NCBI RefSeq assembly: GCF_021018805.1 | Contig: NC_086248.1 | Location: forward strand, 63,993,985 to 64,057,984 | Length of the DNA: 64,000 nucleotides | Source of the DNA: Prinia subflava | Taxonomy: Eukaryota; Chordata; Aves; Passeriformes; Cisticolidae | Direction: 5' to 3' | Shown: piece by piece, positions 1 through 12,100 of the stretch | Layout: every line of letters begins with the position of its first letter | Numbering within the stretch: position 1 is the first letter of the stretch | Made by a program: the position numbers and the translations under genes | The notes under the pieces: model-generated | What the model saw: the letters and a program-made list of their open reading frames with translations, nothing else | Told to the model about the DNA's origin: nothing | Database searches by the model: none

Positions 1-1054
1 CTACAGAAAAAAAAAACATTAAAAATTTTCCCATCAGCAAGAAAAACACCTAGCCCACAAACAAATGCAAGATGGAGTTACTGGGAATAAACTAATCTTT
101 CCTAAATGAAACTGCTGTTCAGCGTGGATAATAGGTAAATAATGGGAACTAGAAGAGTCTTTCCTCTAAATCCACTTTGGAAGATTATTTTTTGGTTTCA
201 AAGCAATCCTCAAGTCTATTCAAAAACCACCACAAGTAAGGTAGCTGAACTCAACTGTGTGAAGTCTTCTCAGATGTACTAAAACAAAGCTTGGAATCTT
301 CACTGACAGAAACACAGTATATATTCATAACATATCCAATATATCACCATTAATTAGAACAGTGAAATAAAGAACAAGTATTTGGAAAAACATCAAAACC
401 AAAAACTGAGTTTCTTTCACAAGAGGTCATTATTCTCTTTCTTGCTTGAAAATTTCTGCCTTGCAAGCTCTAAATTTCTCTGGAAATCTGGACACAGACT
501 GAACTGAAATGTACTGAATTATATGATAAGGCTTTCTCTGTGGCTGAAGAAAACAAAAGAATGCAGTAGAAAAGGAAATTTTACATGGTCAATCACACCT
601 TTGTCCTAAGAGCAACTTTCTTACTTCAGTATCCATTATATTACAGTGTATCTGGTTTGTCTGGAGAACTTGTTTCTGTGTGAGGACTCATCTAGTAATT
701 TGCAATTCTTCATTAAACATTTTTTGTTGTTGTCTGAGAATAATGTTATCACAGTTATATAGAAATATTGCATTATCAAGAAGGTGGTCAACTCATAAAT
801 GAAAGTGACTATAAAATGCATGAGAATAAAGGAAAAAATAAAAAAAAGAGGAAAAAATCCCCAAGTGTCCCTGCTGTTTAGTATTCCTTCCATACTTCCC
901 ACTTCCGCAATATTTGGTTTCAGCTGCTTGGGTGCCACACTTACATTCAAAGCCTAGTTGTAGTTCTTCCAGGTGCCTTTCTTGGAGAGATAGCATTTTA
1001 GGGTCAGGGCTAGTGAAGAAAAATTACCAAAAACTCAAAGAGAGAAAGTAAATA

Positions 1055-1090
1055 TCATGGAATTGCTGAGGTTTGAAGGGACTGCAAGCC
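1055..1090 (-). repeat. Possible CR1 LINE 3' end remnant
   Basis: The sequence resembles the degenerate end of a reversed CR1 element: a TCATRGAAT-like start, then 'gaggtt' and 'gaagggac'. It is short and diverged, so the call is tentative. Confidence 0.3.
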
Positions 1091-2833
1091 AGAGATTCAG
1101 CTATAGATTAGATCCCTAGCTTCCTTTTCCACTGCTGATCTGACAATATTTGACTGTGCTTTTGTCAATACTCTATGTATTCCTCCAAGCAAAGGTCTAA
1201 TTGCACAAAGTAGAAGTACTTCAGGCATTTTAAAAACATCGGAAGTCAGAATTTAAAAGCATCAAGCCATGGGGAAAAATCAGGATCCCCTGACTCCACA
1301 ACTGAACTCAAAAGCGAGTATTAATTTACAGTCTAGAAATGTCCCCTTTCAGCTGCAGACTATCTGTAGCTTGTTAGTCTAGTGCTTAACATCAACAAAA
1401 TGTCCCCACCCCCAACATGTGATACACCCTTGCATTTCATTCAATTATAACATGGCACCATGTCACACAACAAATTTTTTCCCACTTCTGAGCCAGCCCC
1501 ACTGCATGATCATGTTCATCCAAGGAAAGTGCTAAATTACTGTCCCCCTGATTTTCTCTATGCATGTGCAGCTGTAGAAATAGAGCAGTGAGTTACTTTG
1601 GTATCTCACTGATAAAACACTGCATTTGATTAGCAATCAATATATCTCTTCTGTCCTACATGAATATTCCAAAGAAAATATAAAAGCATAAATATTTAAT
1701 TATTCTGTTTGAAACGGAAGTTATTGATGTATAACAAAACCATCAGCAAGATACTGTATGATTGTGTGATTTTTCCTTTCCACTTTTACAGCCAGTTGAG
1801 CATAGTAAAACACAAACTGTTACCACGTATTAGAAGACTTTTCAGTCTCATAGCAAAAAGGATGACAATGGCAAAGTTGAATACTAAAGTAGCTTTCTGT
1901 CAGATACATTATTCCCTCTACTCACACTTTCTGAATTATCTGGTTCCTCAGTATCTTTTAATATAAATTAAAGCACCTAAATAACCTCACTTTAGTCCCT
2001 GGTGTGAAAATACTAATAAATCTCTACCATAAAATACATCAGAGATAAAGAGAATACACGGAGTGGGTAGTAATCGAGATATTCTAAAGAAATATTTGGC
2101 TTAGCAGCTAAATAACATACAAGTCTGAATGCAAAATTTGTCCACCCAGACAGCTTGCTTTGATATGTGGGAAATCAAATCCAGTTAGTACACCTGTGTT
2201 TGTTATTCATGCCCATTCATGTCAAAGAGAAACCATAGCCTTTCCCCCTTCCTCACTGAAAAGACCACTGCCTTTTTTGGGCATAAAAGTGCTGTTGGAG
2301 TAAGAATTACCCAGTGCTTAGCAATTGTAAGGGTGTCCAGCAAGAAAAATAAACAAGGACTTCAGAGTATCACTTCTATTCTGGAAATTCAAGAGAGGAA
2401 TTTCTCCATATAATTACTCTACATGAAAAACCTAAATAGAAAGGCACAATCCTCAACTGGTATTCAGAAGAAGCAGAGTCAAGCTAAGTTTGTGCAAAGG
2501 TAAGAGGTACCTCACCTAGCACAGAAGAGAGACATAATGTGAGAGGAGAAGGCTTTGAGCTCATCTTGACAGTTGCATTTGGGCAGCATGTATCTTCCCT
2601 GGCTGCCCAGGGTGCACTCCAGCACAGTCCCCAGCCCTGGCCTTTAAGTCTGAATGCTACCAGAGTGCTGGTTTTGGGATCCTTCAATCTGGCAACCCAC
2701 AGAGCATTCCATGACACTCAACCTTAAAAATCAGGAGCATTTGATACCTAGCCATAAATTAGTCAATGCCCTTCCATTTTCACAACAGAGGCCCCAACTG
2801 TTTGCTTTTTTCAGTTCCTAAAGAGATCCAGCT

Positions 2834-3277
2834 TGTGGAAGTCAGGCTGGCTGGGGTAGACAGAGGGCTGGCCTCAAATGGTCATGCAAGAGGCATCAAC
2901 TTAAGGCTGTGGGAAGCAGGGTGTTGAGAGGTAAAACATCTAGTTGTGTTATGGTGAGAAGAACAAGATTTTGGGAGTAGTTATGTTGATTAGGTGATTC
3001 TAGTTTCCAGTTCTTGTCCATGATTGGTTTTGTAACACTTGCTATATGTTTCGAGTTCATGTTGATGATTGGTTCCCTGCCCTCAGATTTAACCCTATAT
3101 TGTTAAGCTTACCCTATTGTTATGTCTTTGGAGATTGTCCTGTATGCATGGCTTCTGCCCTTAGTTGTTTTGCTCGTTACTAAAGTTTACTTTTCTAGGC
3201 TTCTCCATTGTCCCCATCCCTATTTCATTTGTCACTCCTGGCTGATCTGGTTCTGAGGTTGTGACGCTGACATGACA
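2834..3277 (+). mobile_element. Solo LTR (ERV) flanked by 6-bp target duplication
   Basis: The 444-bp segment begins TGTGG and ends TGACA, so it has the TG...CA termini of a retroviral LTR. The hexamer CCAGCT lies immediately on each side (2,828-2,833 and 3,278-3,283). A 6-bp duplication is usual for class II (alpha/beta-retrovirus-like, ERVK) integrations. No gag, pol or env sequence is attached, which fits a solo LTR left by recombination between the two LTRs of a provirus. A pyrimidine-rich U5-like 3' part and a TTACTAAAG stretch suggest plus orientation, which is less certain. It lies in ARFGEF3 intron 4, antisense to the gene. No family name is assigned. Confidence 0.75.
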
Positions 3278-5929
3278 CCAGCTAGCACTCTTCTCCATTT
3301 ATTTACAGCAACCATTACAGCTACTCACACCATTCCTGTCTATGGGTGGCCCTTCACCATCCTTGACATGCTCAAAAGTGTGTGAAGCAAGGCAACTAAC
3401 TGCCCTTGCATGTCTTTCCTGTGTTCTTCCTGTCACTGCCAATTGCAACATGCAGTCATCTGAATGTAAAAAGCATCTTTACAGAATGCTCTCCTCAGCT
3501 AATCAGATCCCTTCACACTTCCATCTGTAATACAGGCGAGTCAAAAAAAAACATTAACATAAATATCCAAAACATTTTTTTGATAGTATGTGAAGTCTAA
3601 ATTTCTGGTATACTCTTACTGGGAACAGCAGGAGATACTTTGGATAGGATTTTAAAAAAAAACCCCAAACATTTAGGTGATTTAGGAGCTTACACACCAG
3701 CAATTTACAGTGAATTCTGTATTCCTGCATGTCTACTTTCACACTGATTTTGCATGACTAAAAGTTTTTGTGTAATCTTTGATGGTTACATTCTTAATAT
3801 CTGTGAGACTGGCGCAACTGTGCAGCGAGTTACAAAGAACCAGGCTGGCCCCACAGATGACACAGCTTTACACAAACCTGCTCACGCTCAGGAGTGTGTA
3901 GTATCTAGCTGCACTAGATAAAGATGTATTTTATCTCCTCCAGATGGAATAACACAGTCTAATGTACAATCATAAGCTGTCTTTAGGACACATTTTAGCA
4001 GATCCAGGGACATAAACACATTGCTGAGACCAGCTGCTCAAAGTCTCCCTCCTTCCTCCTGCAAGGGCTTTAGCCATTCATCAGGCCTGGGTTAGCTAAC
4101 ATCACTTTCAAGTGTTCCAATGGCACCTGTAACCTCCAGGTTACAATCTGAAGAGATATCTGCTTGATTGGACTGTCAGGCAAGGCTCAGATCTAATGCA
4201 CATGAGTTTTAACTGTCGTGATCACAATATGTTTTGACCCTCTGGTCTCTTGAAATATTTAAATCAAAATTGAATTTTGCTTTGTTGTCAGAATGTGAAG
4301 TTGAAGTTGTAGCCTGATTTTCACCATACACACATTTAGCTCAGAAAAGGATTTGCACATCAAAATTTCACTCAGTGAAATCAAAACTGTTCTCTTTTCT
4401 CTTTTGCACTTAAACTGGAACTGAACGTGTTTTTCTAATTTAAAGAAAAAAAAAGCATACATAAATACAAGGTTTTGGCTTGGGTTTTCTGTGGTTTGAT
4501 GTTTTGAAATTATTTTTGCTTCTCACATGTCAAGACAACTTGAGAAGATATTTACTCAGAACTGTAGCAAAATACAGTGTTCACATTCTTAGTGTGGGGG
4601 CTTTGCCTCGCAGATGTACATAAGGCTTTCAAAGAAACTGTGCATGTATTCCGAATCTGTAACACTCAAGAATGTAAAAAAAACAACTTGCAAAAAATCA
4701 CTGCATTCCAAGAGGAACCTGTTGGTTCAGTACTGCAAATACTTAACTCTTCCTCTTTCCCTCTGTAGAGACAAAAGAGGCAGGAAAGAGGTGTGCTGGG
4801 TTAGGAATGCAGATCAGGGTGTCAGCAGTTAAGCCTGGGGCAGAAGCCTGCTGCCATGAAACAGGTAACAGTCCACACAAATACTACCCCCTTTTTTTCT
4901 TGCTAGGTTCACCCCTCTGCACGTTCTGACACTGTGTGCATATTCCACCTCCAGTGGTAAAGAGTACAGCTCACAGAGAGCAGTTTCAGAGTGGATAACA
5001 TATTTTCATTAGACCCAAGATGTCACATGGAAGAAACAAAGTAACTAATCTATGCACTTTGAAAAAAGGATGATCAAGGAATAGATCCAAATATATCAAT
5101 CAGCACTAGGTATAATGAAGGTGCAGAAAGGACCACCAGGTTTGTTCCAAAATGGTTTCAGCCAATGATCAGCTATAGCACCACAAACCCTGCAGCACAA
5201 AGTTTACATCCAAACATCTGGAAACTGTCCACCATCATCTTGCTTTGTACAAATAATAAAGGTATTGCCAATACTGATATAGAAAAGTGACTTCTAAATC
5301 ATACAACCAACACCATCTCTGGGCAAGGAATTTTGGTATTGCCTCCCCCCCAAAACAGTACCTCCTGGCAGCTGAGCTTCCTAGCACACACACAGGAAAA
5401 TGCCAGAGTATTCCAAGAAATTGAGGTTCTGACACATTATACAAAACAATAGTTATTTTCCTTGTGCACTGGTCCAGGGACATTTTGATGCCTAAACAAA
5501 TCATGCTTCATCATTAGCATGATGATGAATTTTACAAAGAGAAAATACAACTAACAAATTACACAGCACCTGTGCACACACAATACAAAATTCCAAGTGT
5601 GCACAGTCCACCTCATGACCACTAAAGCTCAATAACAAACTTCCAGATCTACAAGTCACTTATCTGTGCCTTCCCATGGAGGAAATTGATTGTCCTGTTT
5701 AAGTTTGCCAAAACTGGAACCACCAGTATTCTGAATCTTAATGTAAACTATCTCCTATTTAATCTAAGGAAACACAAAATAGAAAACAACTGACATCTGC
5801 CAGTAGGAAAAGGAAATCAAATACTGTCCTAAAATGAAGATTTTCAAGGCAACAGCCAATTTATTTGCTAACCCCAGCACTCAATCATGCAGCCTCTGCT
5901 GCAAGCACTGACGTGTGTGAAACACTAAC

Positions 5930-6061
5930 CTTCATCACTTCAACTTGCAGGTCTTCATTGAGCGAAGGAGTCACTTTGACAGCGTTCAGCATCTGATTAA
6001 GCAACTGTTTCTCATCTGAGTCTGTTTCCACGGATACAAACCTCTCATCAGACAGCAGCTT
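5930..6061 (-). CDS. ARFGEF3: ARFGEF3 coding exon 4 (residues 74-117)
   Basis: This 132-nt phase-0 exon encodes 44 residues, starting KLLSDERFVSVETDSDEKQ and ending DLQVEVMK. It closely matches the recalled ARFGEF3 protein and is related to the 'KLIAYGH...' position of BIG1/BIG2. The acceptor CCCTGCAG precedes 6,061 and the donor GTTAGT follows 5,930. The reading frame continues past the donor for a few codons (VSVSH...), which is intron read-through and not part of the protein. It belongs to the helical DCB domain. Confidence 0.95.
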
Positions 6062-7135
6062 CTGCAGGGAGAAAATGGCAATGTACATGTTGAGACGAAA
6101 ACTGCCTCTGCAAAGTACTGCACCTAAACCTATTAGTGCTTGGTACTAGGGTGGTTAGGCTTTCTGTGTAAAATTTTCAAATTAATCCAATAATATAAAA
6201 TATAAGAAAAACAGCAAAACTGGGAGATCTGTCATGGCAGTTGCCATTCCAGCATTATCTTTGCCCATCCCACTTCCCCAGTGAGTAGAAAAAAGCAGAC
6301 ATCAGTAACTGATAAATCACTTCAAATAATGTCCTCAGCAAAACCTCTCAGTATTTTAGAAGTTGGGAGAGACTGGAGTCTTCGCAGCCCCCCAGATTGT
6401 CAAAACAACAACAACAAATAAAAAGACCCCACTCCTGGCTTGAAACTAGTGCTACCAGATCTCCTGCCCAACAGGAGACAGTCACCTACCATCCTAATTA
6501 CTCAATAGTGTACAGAGCACAAGTGCTGTGGAGGTGACACTTCTGATCCCTGGCAAGATGTGTTTTCTGTCATACCAGAAGCTGACCATTAATGGATACA
6601 ATCAAGTCCTCAGATGAAGTGTACAGTTAACAAGTGATTAACACAAACACACATAGAAACCAACCCAAGCTGAGGTGATACCAAAATTCCTTGGGTTTGC
6701 TGAACTGGGTTGGCTGAACTGAATTCAATACAGACTGACTGAACTTCAGACTGAATATTTTAGACTGATCAGATTTACTTTGCCCAGTATCTAAGAAACT
6801 ATCTCCTGACATCACCAGTGGCACTGTTTCCTGGGAGTTCTACTAGAAATGCCTCTTCCATGCCTCTTCCATATAGTCTATAACCATCTGCATGTGTGTC
6901 TCTTATTAATGGCAGGCATCCTGCAAGAGATGTATCCATATAAGTCCTTTCATATAGCTCCTGTCTTCTCAGAAGATCCCACAACAGGAACACAACCTTG
7001 CTCTGTCCTAGTAGAGACTTTGAGCAGCCCATTTCCCTCTCTTCATTCTGCATCACTTTTGTACTGATGCTCATCCTCAGCTTCAACTTTGCAGCACATT
7101 TCACTGGTTCACTCCTACTTCTTATTTTCTATGCT

Positions 7136-7734
7136 TGTACTGGTTTTGGCTGTGATAGTGTTAATTTTCTCAAAGAATGCTCAAAGAATGCTGTGTTTTG
7201 GATATGTGACCAAAACAGCACTGGTAACACCCCCACGCTTTGCTATTGCTGAGCAGAGCTTAGGCAGCATCAAGGCTGCCTGTTTCTCACACTGGCTTCC
7301 CTGCAAGTAGGCTGGGGGTGCAGAGGAGTTTGGCAGGGGACACAGCTGGGACAGCTCGGCCCAATGTGACCAATGGGATATCCCAAACCATATGACACTG
7401 TATAATGACATATGACAGCAACAACAGCTGGGCAAAGAAGGAGGAAGTGGAGGGGACACAGACATTCAGAGTTAAGGCATTTGTCTTCCAACATAACTGT
7501 TACACATGATGGAGCCTTGCTTTCCCAGAGATGGCTGAACACTTGCTGCCTCATGGGAAGTGATGAAGCAGTTCCACATATTCTTTTCATTTGCATACAC
7601 AGCTTTGCTTTCACTATTAAACTTTGTCTTAGCCCACAACTGTCCTCACTTTTACCCTTTTGATTCTCTGTCCCATACCTCTGGGAGGGAAAGAGTGAGT
7701 GGGTAAAGCTGAACTGCCAGACAGGGTTTAACCA
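7136..7734 (+). mobile_element. Degenerate avian solo LTR
   Basis: The segment follows, from start to end, a dispersed avian LTR repeat that I recognise from memory. It has a TGTnC-GGTTTTGGCTG start and a GGCAGGGGACACAGC-type middle. The promoter-like part with a TGTATAATG box lies near 7,400. An ATTAAA poly(A) signal is at 7,616-7,621, followed by a CTCACTTTTAC / GATTCTCT U5 part. The end reads GGGTTTAACCA. No clear target-site duplication survives and no internal retroviral genes are seen. Several short ORFs inside it are not genes. Confidence 0.6.
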
Positions 7735-7849
7735 GTTTTAAAGCATTTCCCACATACCAGAATATCAAGTGGTTTAGCCTGATGAGATTTAACTCAATCT
7801 ACAAAGAGAATAATGGGGTTTTCTATATAAAGAAGAATGTTTAGTTCAG

Positions 7850-8190
7850 GATGGGAGATTTGGAGCTGTTGGAGAGAGTCCAGGGAAGGTCGCTAAGATG
7901 ACAGGCACTGGAGCATCTCTCATATGAGGAAAGGCTGAGAGCTGGGACTGTTTAGACGGGAGAAGAGAAGGTTCTGGGAGGATCTCACCACCATATATAA
8001 ATATCCAAAGAGTGTTTTTAAAGAGAACAGACAGGAACTTTTCAGTGGTGCCCACTGACAGGACAAAAAGCTCTGGGAACAAACAAACACAGAAGGTTTC
8101 CTCTGAACACCTGGAAAAAAAATACTGTAATTACTGTGATCCAGCACAGGTTGTCCAGAGAGGTTGTGGTGTCTCCAGCCCTGGAGGCAT
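7850..8190 (+). mobile_element. CR1 LINE fragment (3' part of ORF2 and 3' UTR)
   Basis: Plus-strand translation gives broken pieces of the CR1 reverse-transcriptase C-terminus: a 'LLERVQG' motif, then 'LEHLSYEERLRAGTV'. A 3' UTR-like segment with 'ggttgtccagagaggttgtggtgtctccagccctgg'-type content follows. Stops and frameshifts show it is dead. It is cut at about 8,190 by an inverted CR1 piece. Confidence 0.7.
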
Positions 8191-8197
8191 CTCTTTT

Positions 8198-8275
8198 CCA
8201 GTCTAAACAGTCCCAGCTCTCAGCCATTCCTCATAAGAGAGATGGTCCAGTCCCTTTCCCTCTACAACCCCACCA
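8198..8275 (-). repeat. Inverted CR1 fragment (palindromic with the preceding one)
   Basis: Positions 8,198-8,251 are the reverse complement of 7,907-7,960 with 4 mismatches in 54 bases. The same CR1 segment is therefore present in both orientations about 240 bp apart. The match becomes unclear beyond about 8,275. Confidence 0.75.
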
Positions 8276-9055
8276 CTCCCCAACATGGGGAACTCTCTGA
8301 CCAAGTGTCTGATACCTCATATGCTGGATTAAGTGAATTTGAGTGATCCACTTACATCGTTACATTCCCAGAACAACTTCATTCTGGCCCTCCAAGGGAA
8401 AAAATTCTTTAAGGAAAATGGATTTTGTGCCCCAGCAGTGTGCCAGCCTTTTCCAATAGCATCCCCCTAGTGATAAGCATTTACTGACTTGTACTTGTTT
8501 GTCCAATTAAAAGAACAGTAAACTGCTTTAGTTTTTACACTGTCAAACCCAGGAGAGTCTTTTTGTTGCTTGTGCTGCACTGCTGTTTTCCTTTGCAATT
8601 TCATAGACTTCCAAATCAGATGCTGTTTCTACTGTTTTCAGTGTACAAAAAACCCAGAAAGTGCCCACATACAAAGAACACAGGTCCCAGATCCTCTATT
8701 AACCTCTCCATCTTCCAAGCACTGCTGTCCTCTTCTCTAATCAAAGAAAACAGCAAGCCTCAGCTTAATTTCTAAAATGCTTAGCAATAGCAATCTTTTC
8801 TGGGAGTAGCACAAGGAAGAGTACATCTACATTTCAATGTTAAAATCCAGGACCTCCCACCTATCTGCAAAACATTTTTAGATTCTACAAAATCACCAGC
8901 CTTTACTTGCATCCTAACTTCACAACAGAAACATGAACATTATTGTTAGGTTCATCCAAGGACAGATGCTTTTTTCTGTAGTATTTTCCTAAAGAAAAGC
9001 CTAGATTTTCATGACATCCACTGCCTGCCAACACACTCCCACTCTAAACCCATAC

Positions 9056-9137
9056 CTGCATCCCTGCTAGAGCCTGTTGGGCCAGCTTCATGCTCTTCGA
9101 TTCCAGAGCCAGTTGAAGAGGAAGGAGACACTTCTCC
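9056..9137 (-). CDS. ARFGEF3: ARFGEF3 coding exon 3 (residues 46-73)
   Basis: The 82-nt exon completes an Arg codon and then encodes EKCLLPLQLALESKSMKLA and a tail ending AGMQ. This is the conserved 'REKCLLPLQLALESK' helix shared by BIG1, BIG2 and BIG3 in the DCB domain. The acceptor TTTCCCTAG precedes 9,137 and the donor GTATGG follows 9,056. It was missed by simple long-ORF scanning because it is short and phase-2 at its start. Confidence 0.94.
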
Positions 9138-12100
9138 CTAGGGAAAATTTTAAAAAATGTGAGAGGGAAAAATGCAACTAAAATTGGTATTCAAATAACA
9201 TTCCAGAAGAGCTGTATCAGTTTCAGAAAGAGCACGCTCGCATACAGCAGCCAAAGATAATTTTACAATTCTGTGAAGCACTTTTACCCTCTAAAGAAAG
9301 CTGGCATATTTCTTTACACATCTCTAATTTAGAAAGCACCTTTAAGTGATTTTATGTTGTGACTTAGTTATACTCCCTCTGTTAAAGTGAGGAGAACTTG
9401 CATTTGAAATCAGCAGATCAACAGGTGCCAAAACAAAGTACCTGTGCATTAATTGGTACTCCATCAGCCAGACACAGACAGGAAAAAAAATGGAAAAAAG
9501 ATTAATACAGTGTACAGTACTAACTGAAGGATGCTAAAAACTGATGGTTATTTGGACCTGCACCTCTTCTGACCAGAACACCACATTTTTCTTAGACTTT
9601 CTACAGATTTTTGCAACAGCATATAAACATTTTGGGCATTATTACTACAGAATGAATTTATTCTCATATTAAAATGGATGAAGACTGGAAGGAGAAGGGA
9701 AAATGAAGAAAGTCATAAGGCACTGGAGTGGATCCAGTTCAGTTTCATGATAATGAAGACAGGTGGGAGCTCCTATGGCTTATGTGTAGCTACCCCGCAC
9801 ATCAGCATGTTGCCTGCCATCTGTCATCACATACTGCAATGAGCAGAGAACAATGAGAGCTTTGATATATGTCCCAAAAAGAAGAGCAAAAAATGACAAA
9901 CAGGAGGATGGAAATTAGAATAGATTCAATTAGCTGAACTTCCCATCCTTGCTAAAAATGTTTTACTGAAAATCTAATTAAGGTTGCTGCAGACTGTGTT
10001 CCCACTGTATTCTTGGAGAAAATGAATTGCCATTGTGTCATTTCCTGTTCTTGTTACACACTCAGTCAATTAAGCCTTTAGCATTTCCATGCTACAGCTA
10101 TGAAACACCTGCAGAGATACCGTACAAAGTTTGATTACCTTGAGCACCTTTCACACTTCAGTTCAACCTGTCATTTAAATGCTTCATCTGATAGCATGAG
10201 AACATGAAGGACAAGACAGATAATCCTCAGGCAGAACAGGAGAGAATCATGTAAATTAACACAGTCCCTTCTAATGTCTTAAGAATTCAGTTCAATAAGG
10301 CTGCAAAACAGGGAATGCAAATTGGAATTACCTCAATGGATTTGAGTGCAGTAAAGTAAGGGAATGAGGTTTCATCTTATACCTAGCAGCCCTTTTATAA
10401 TTCCACTCTGTTTTGAGCAGACCCTCACCACAGGATTTCATTGCTTACTGCACTGTCTGCCGTTCTGTACGGTTAAGTGACAATTCATGCTGGTTTTGTA
10501 GTACTACACATGTAAGACATTTTACATAACTGAAGTTCTCAGAATAAACTGATGCACAACAACATGCTTCAAAATCTGTTTAAGAACATTCTCTACGTAC
10601 ATAATGTACAGAAAGTAGTTTCACACTGTAACTATTAAGTATCCATACTGTTGCATGCTGGTGTGGACATACATACACCTAGTTTGAGGCAAAAACACCA
10701 ACTTAACCCTGATTGAAACACATCAAGTACAACACAGAGGGAGAATGAAAGGAACACCTTTGACTTGGAAGAGAGGAAGTTACCTACCAGGGCAAGCAAA
10801 AAAGCTCAGCAACAGAAACAAGTGCATAATCCAGGGCCAGTACCTCCCAAAGCACAGGCTGTCCCTCCTGAGCTACCCCACTCCATGACTGTCAACATTG
10901 CCAACTGCAGAATGAGTGATGAGAACACACACAGTCTTTATATTCAGCACACTAGGTTACAATGACCTTTCTAGCTGTCCAAGCTTGCTGTGGCTCGTCA
11001 ACCTATCAGCCTACCTCTCTCCTTGCAGGTCTGGAATAAGAGATGCTATGGCAGGTCAGTCAAAACAGACTGCCAGAAAGGTCAGAGCAAGACAAATTAC
11101 TATTGTAAGTAGAGAGATCATAAAAATCTTTCTGTTCTCATTGTAATGACAAAAAAGCCTTTAGTGAGAAAAGAATAATGGCTCATTAGTTCACTCGCAT
11201 GATAAAAACTGTAATGAAGATAGAGAATTGCCTAATCTTAACTCATTGTTGTTAGTGCCTGGAACACAGTCTTACAGCCTATCTTCCCCTCCTTAACTTA
11301 GGGAATGGGGCATGATAAATGAAGCATTTTTCCCTTCATGCAAATGGTCGTAATCTCATTATTTTTAATCCCACTTCTGAAAATTAAAGATTAAAAATAA
11401 GACAGCTCTCTGCATTATCTTCCTGCTGAAAATTTCATAGGAGAAGCAAAATTCAGAACCTCAAGGCCTTATCAGCATGCAGTTTGCATTCTGTAGAGTA
11501 ATTCCCAGCCCAGTCAAAGAACAGATAAGAATTTGATTCACCACTGTTGCCATTTTCTGATACACTGTTTATTAGGCAGGAGAACAGCCATAGCCAACGT
11601 CTGACATTTTTTAGTCAGAGTAACCAACAATTAAAAAGATTTTCTCTGTCTTGGTTGCTTAAAAAGAACAGAGAAGCACAGTGTTATATTATTAGCATCA
11701 CTTTACTCAAGCAGAAGAGTTGGTCCATGATAAGAAAATAATTGGTAGAGATGAATTTCCTGAATTCTGCAAGTACCCACAGCTGCTACCCTTAAGTAAA
11801 CCAAACAGAAGCAAACACTGTCCTTGCACAAAAACGAATGATTTAATTTACATAAAACAAATTCTAGTGTTGTATATATGAACACACATACATATAAAAG
11901 TAGAAACATAAATCTTTTTTCCTGTACTAATTTAGAGATTGTTGATAAAAGATTCCACCAACAAGTTTAGGCATAATGGAAGTATTTAAAACCTGGACAA
12001 GGAACATGGAATAAATGCATCATTTTTCAAGTAATAGCTCTTCAAAAAGAAGGAAGATTAAGTCCTTGCTCACATTGTAGAGAAACGATAACTGCAGAAA

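Larger units (their letters stand above)
1..5929 (-). other. ARFGEF3: ARFGEF3 intron 4 (partial)
   Basis: The GT donor of exon 4 is at 5,929-5,928 on the minus strand. I searched the rest to the left edge for the next conserved BIG-family segment and found no convincing exon. The stretch holds one solo LTR (2,834-3,277) and a possible CR1 tail remnant near 1.06 kb. Otherwise it is AT-rich unique-looking intronic DNA, and the short ORFs in it look like chance. Confidence 0.7.
6062..9055 (-). other. ARFGEF3: ARFGEF3 intron 3
   Basis: About 3 kb between exons 3 and 4. It holds an LTR-type repeat (7,136-7,734) and two CR1 fragments in opposite orientation (about 7,850-8,190 and 8,198-8,275). An (AAC)n-like tract lies near 6,403-6,418. 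I see nothing else assignable. Confidence 0.8.

Noticed and set aside
793..996. Minus-strand frame with 'KCGTQAAETKYCGSGKYG' considered as ARFGEF3 exon 5
   Set aside because: It does not match the recalled BIG-family sequence that follows residue 117, and its splice sites are unconvincing.
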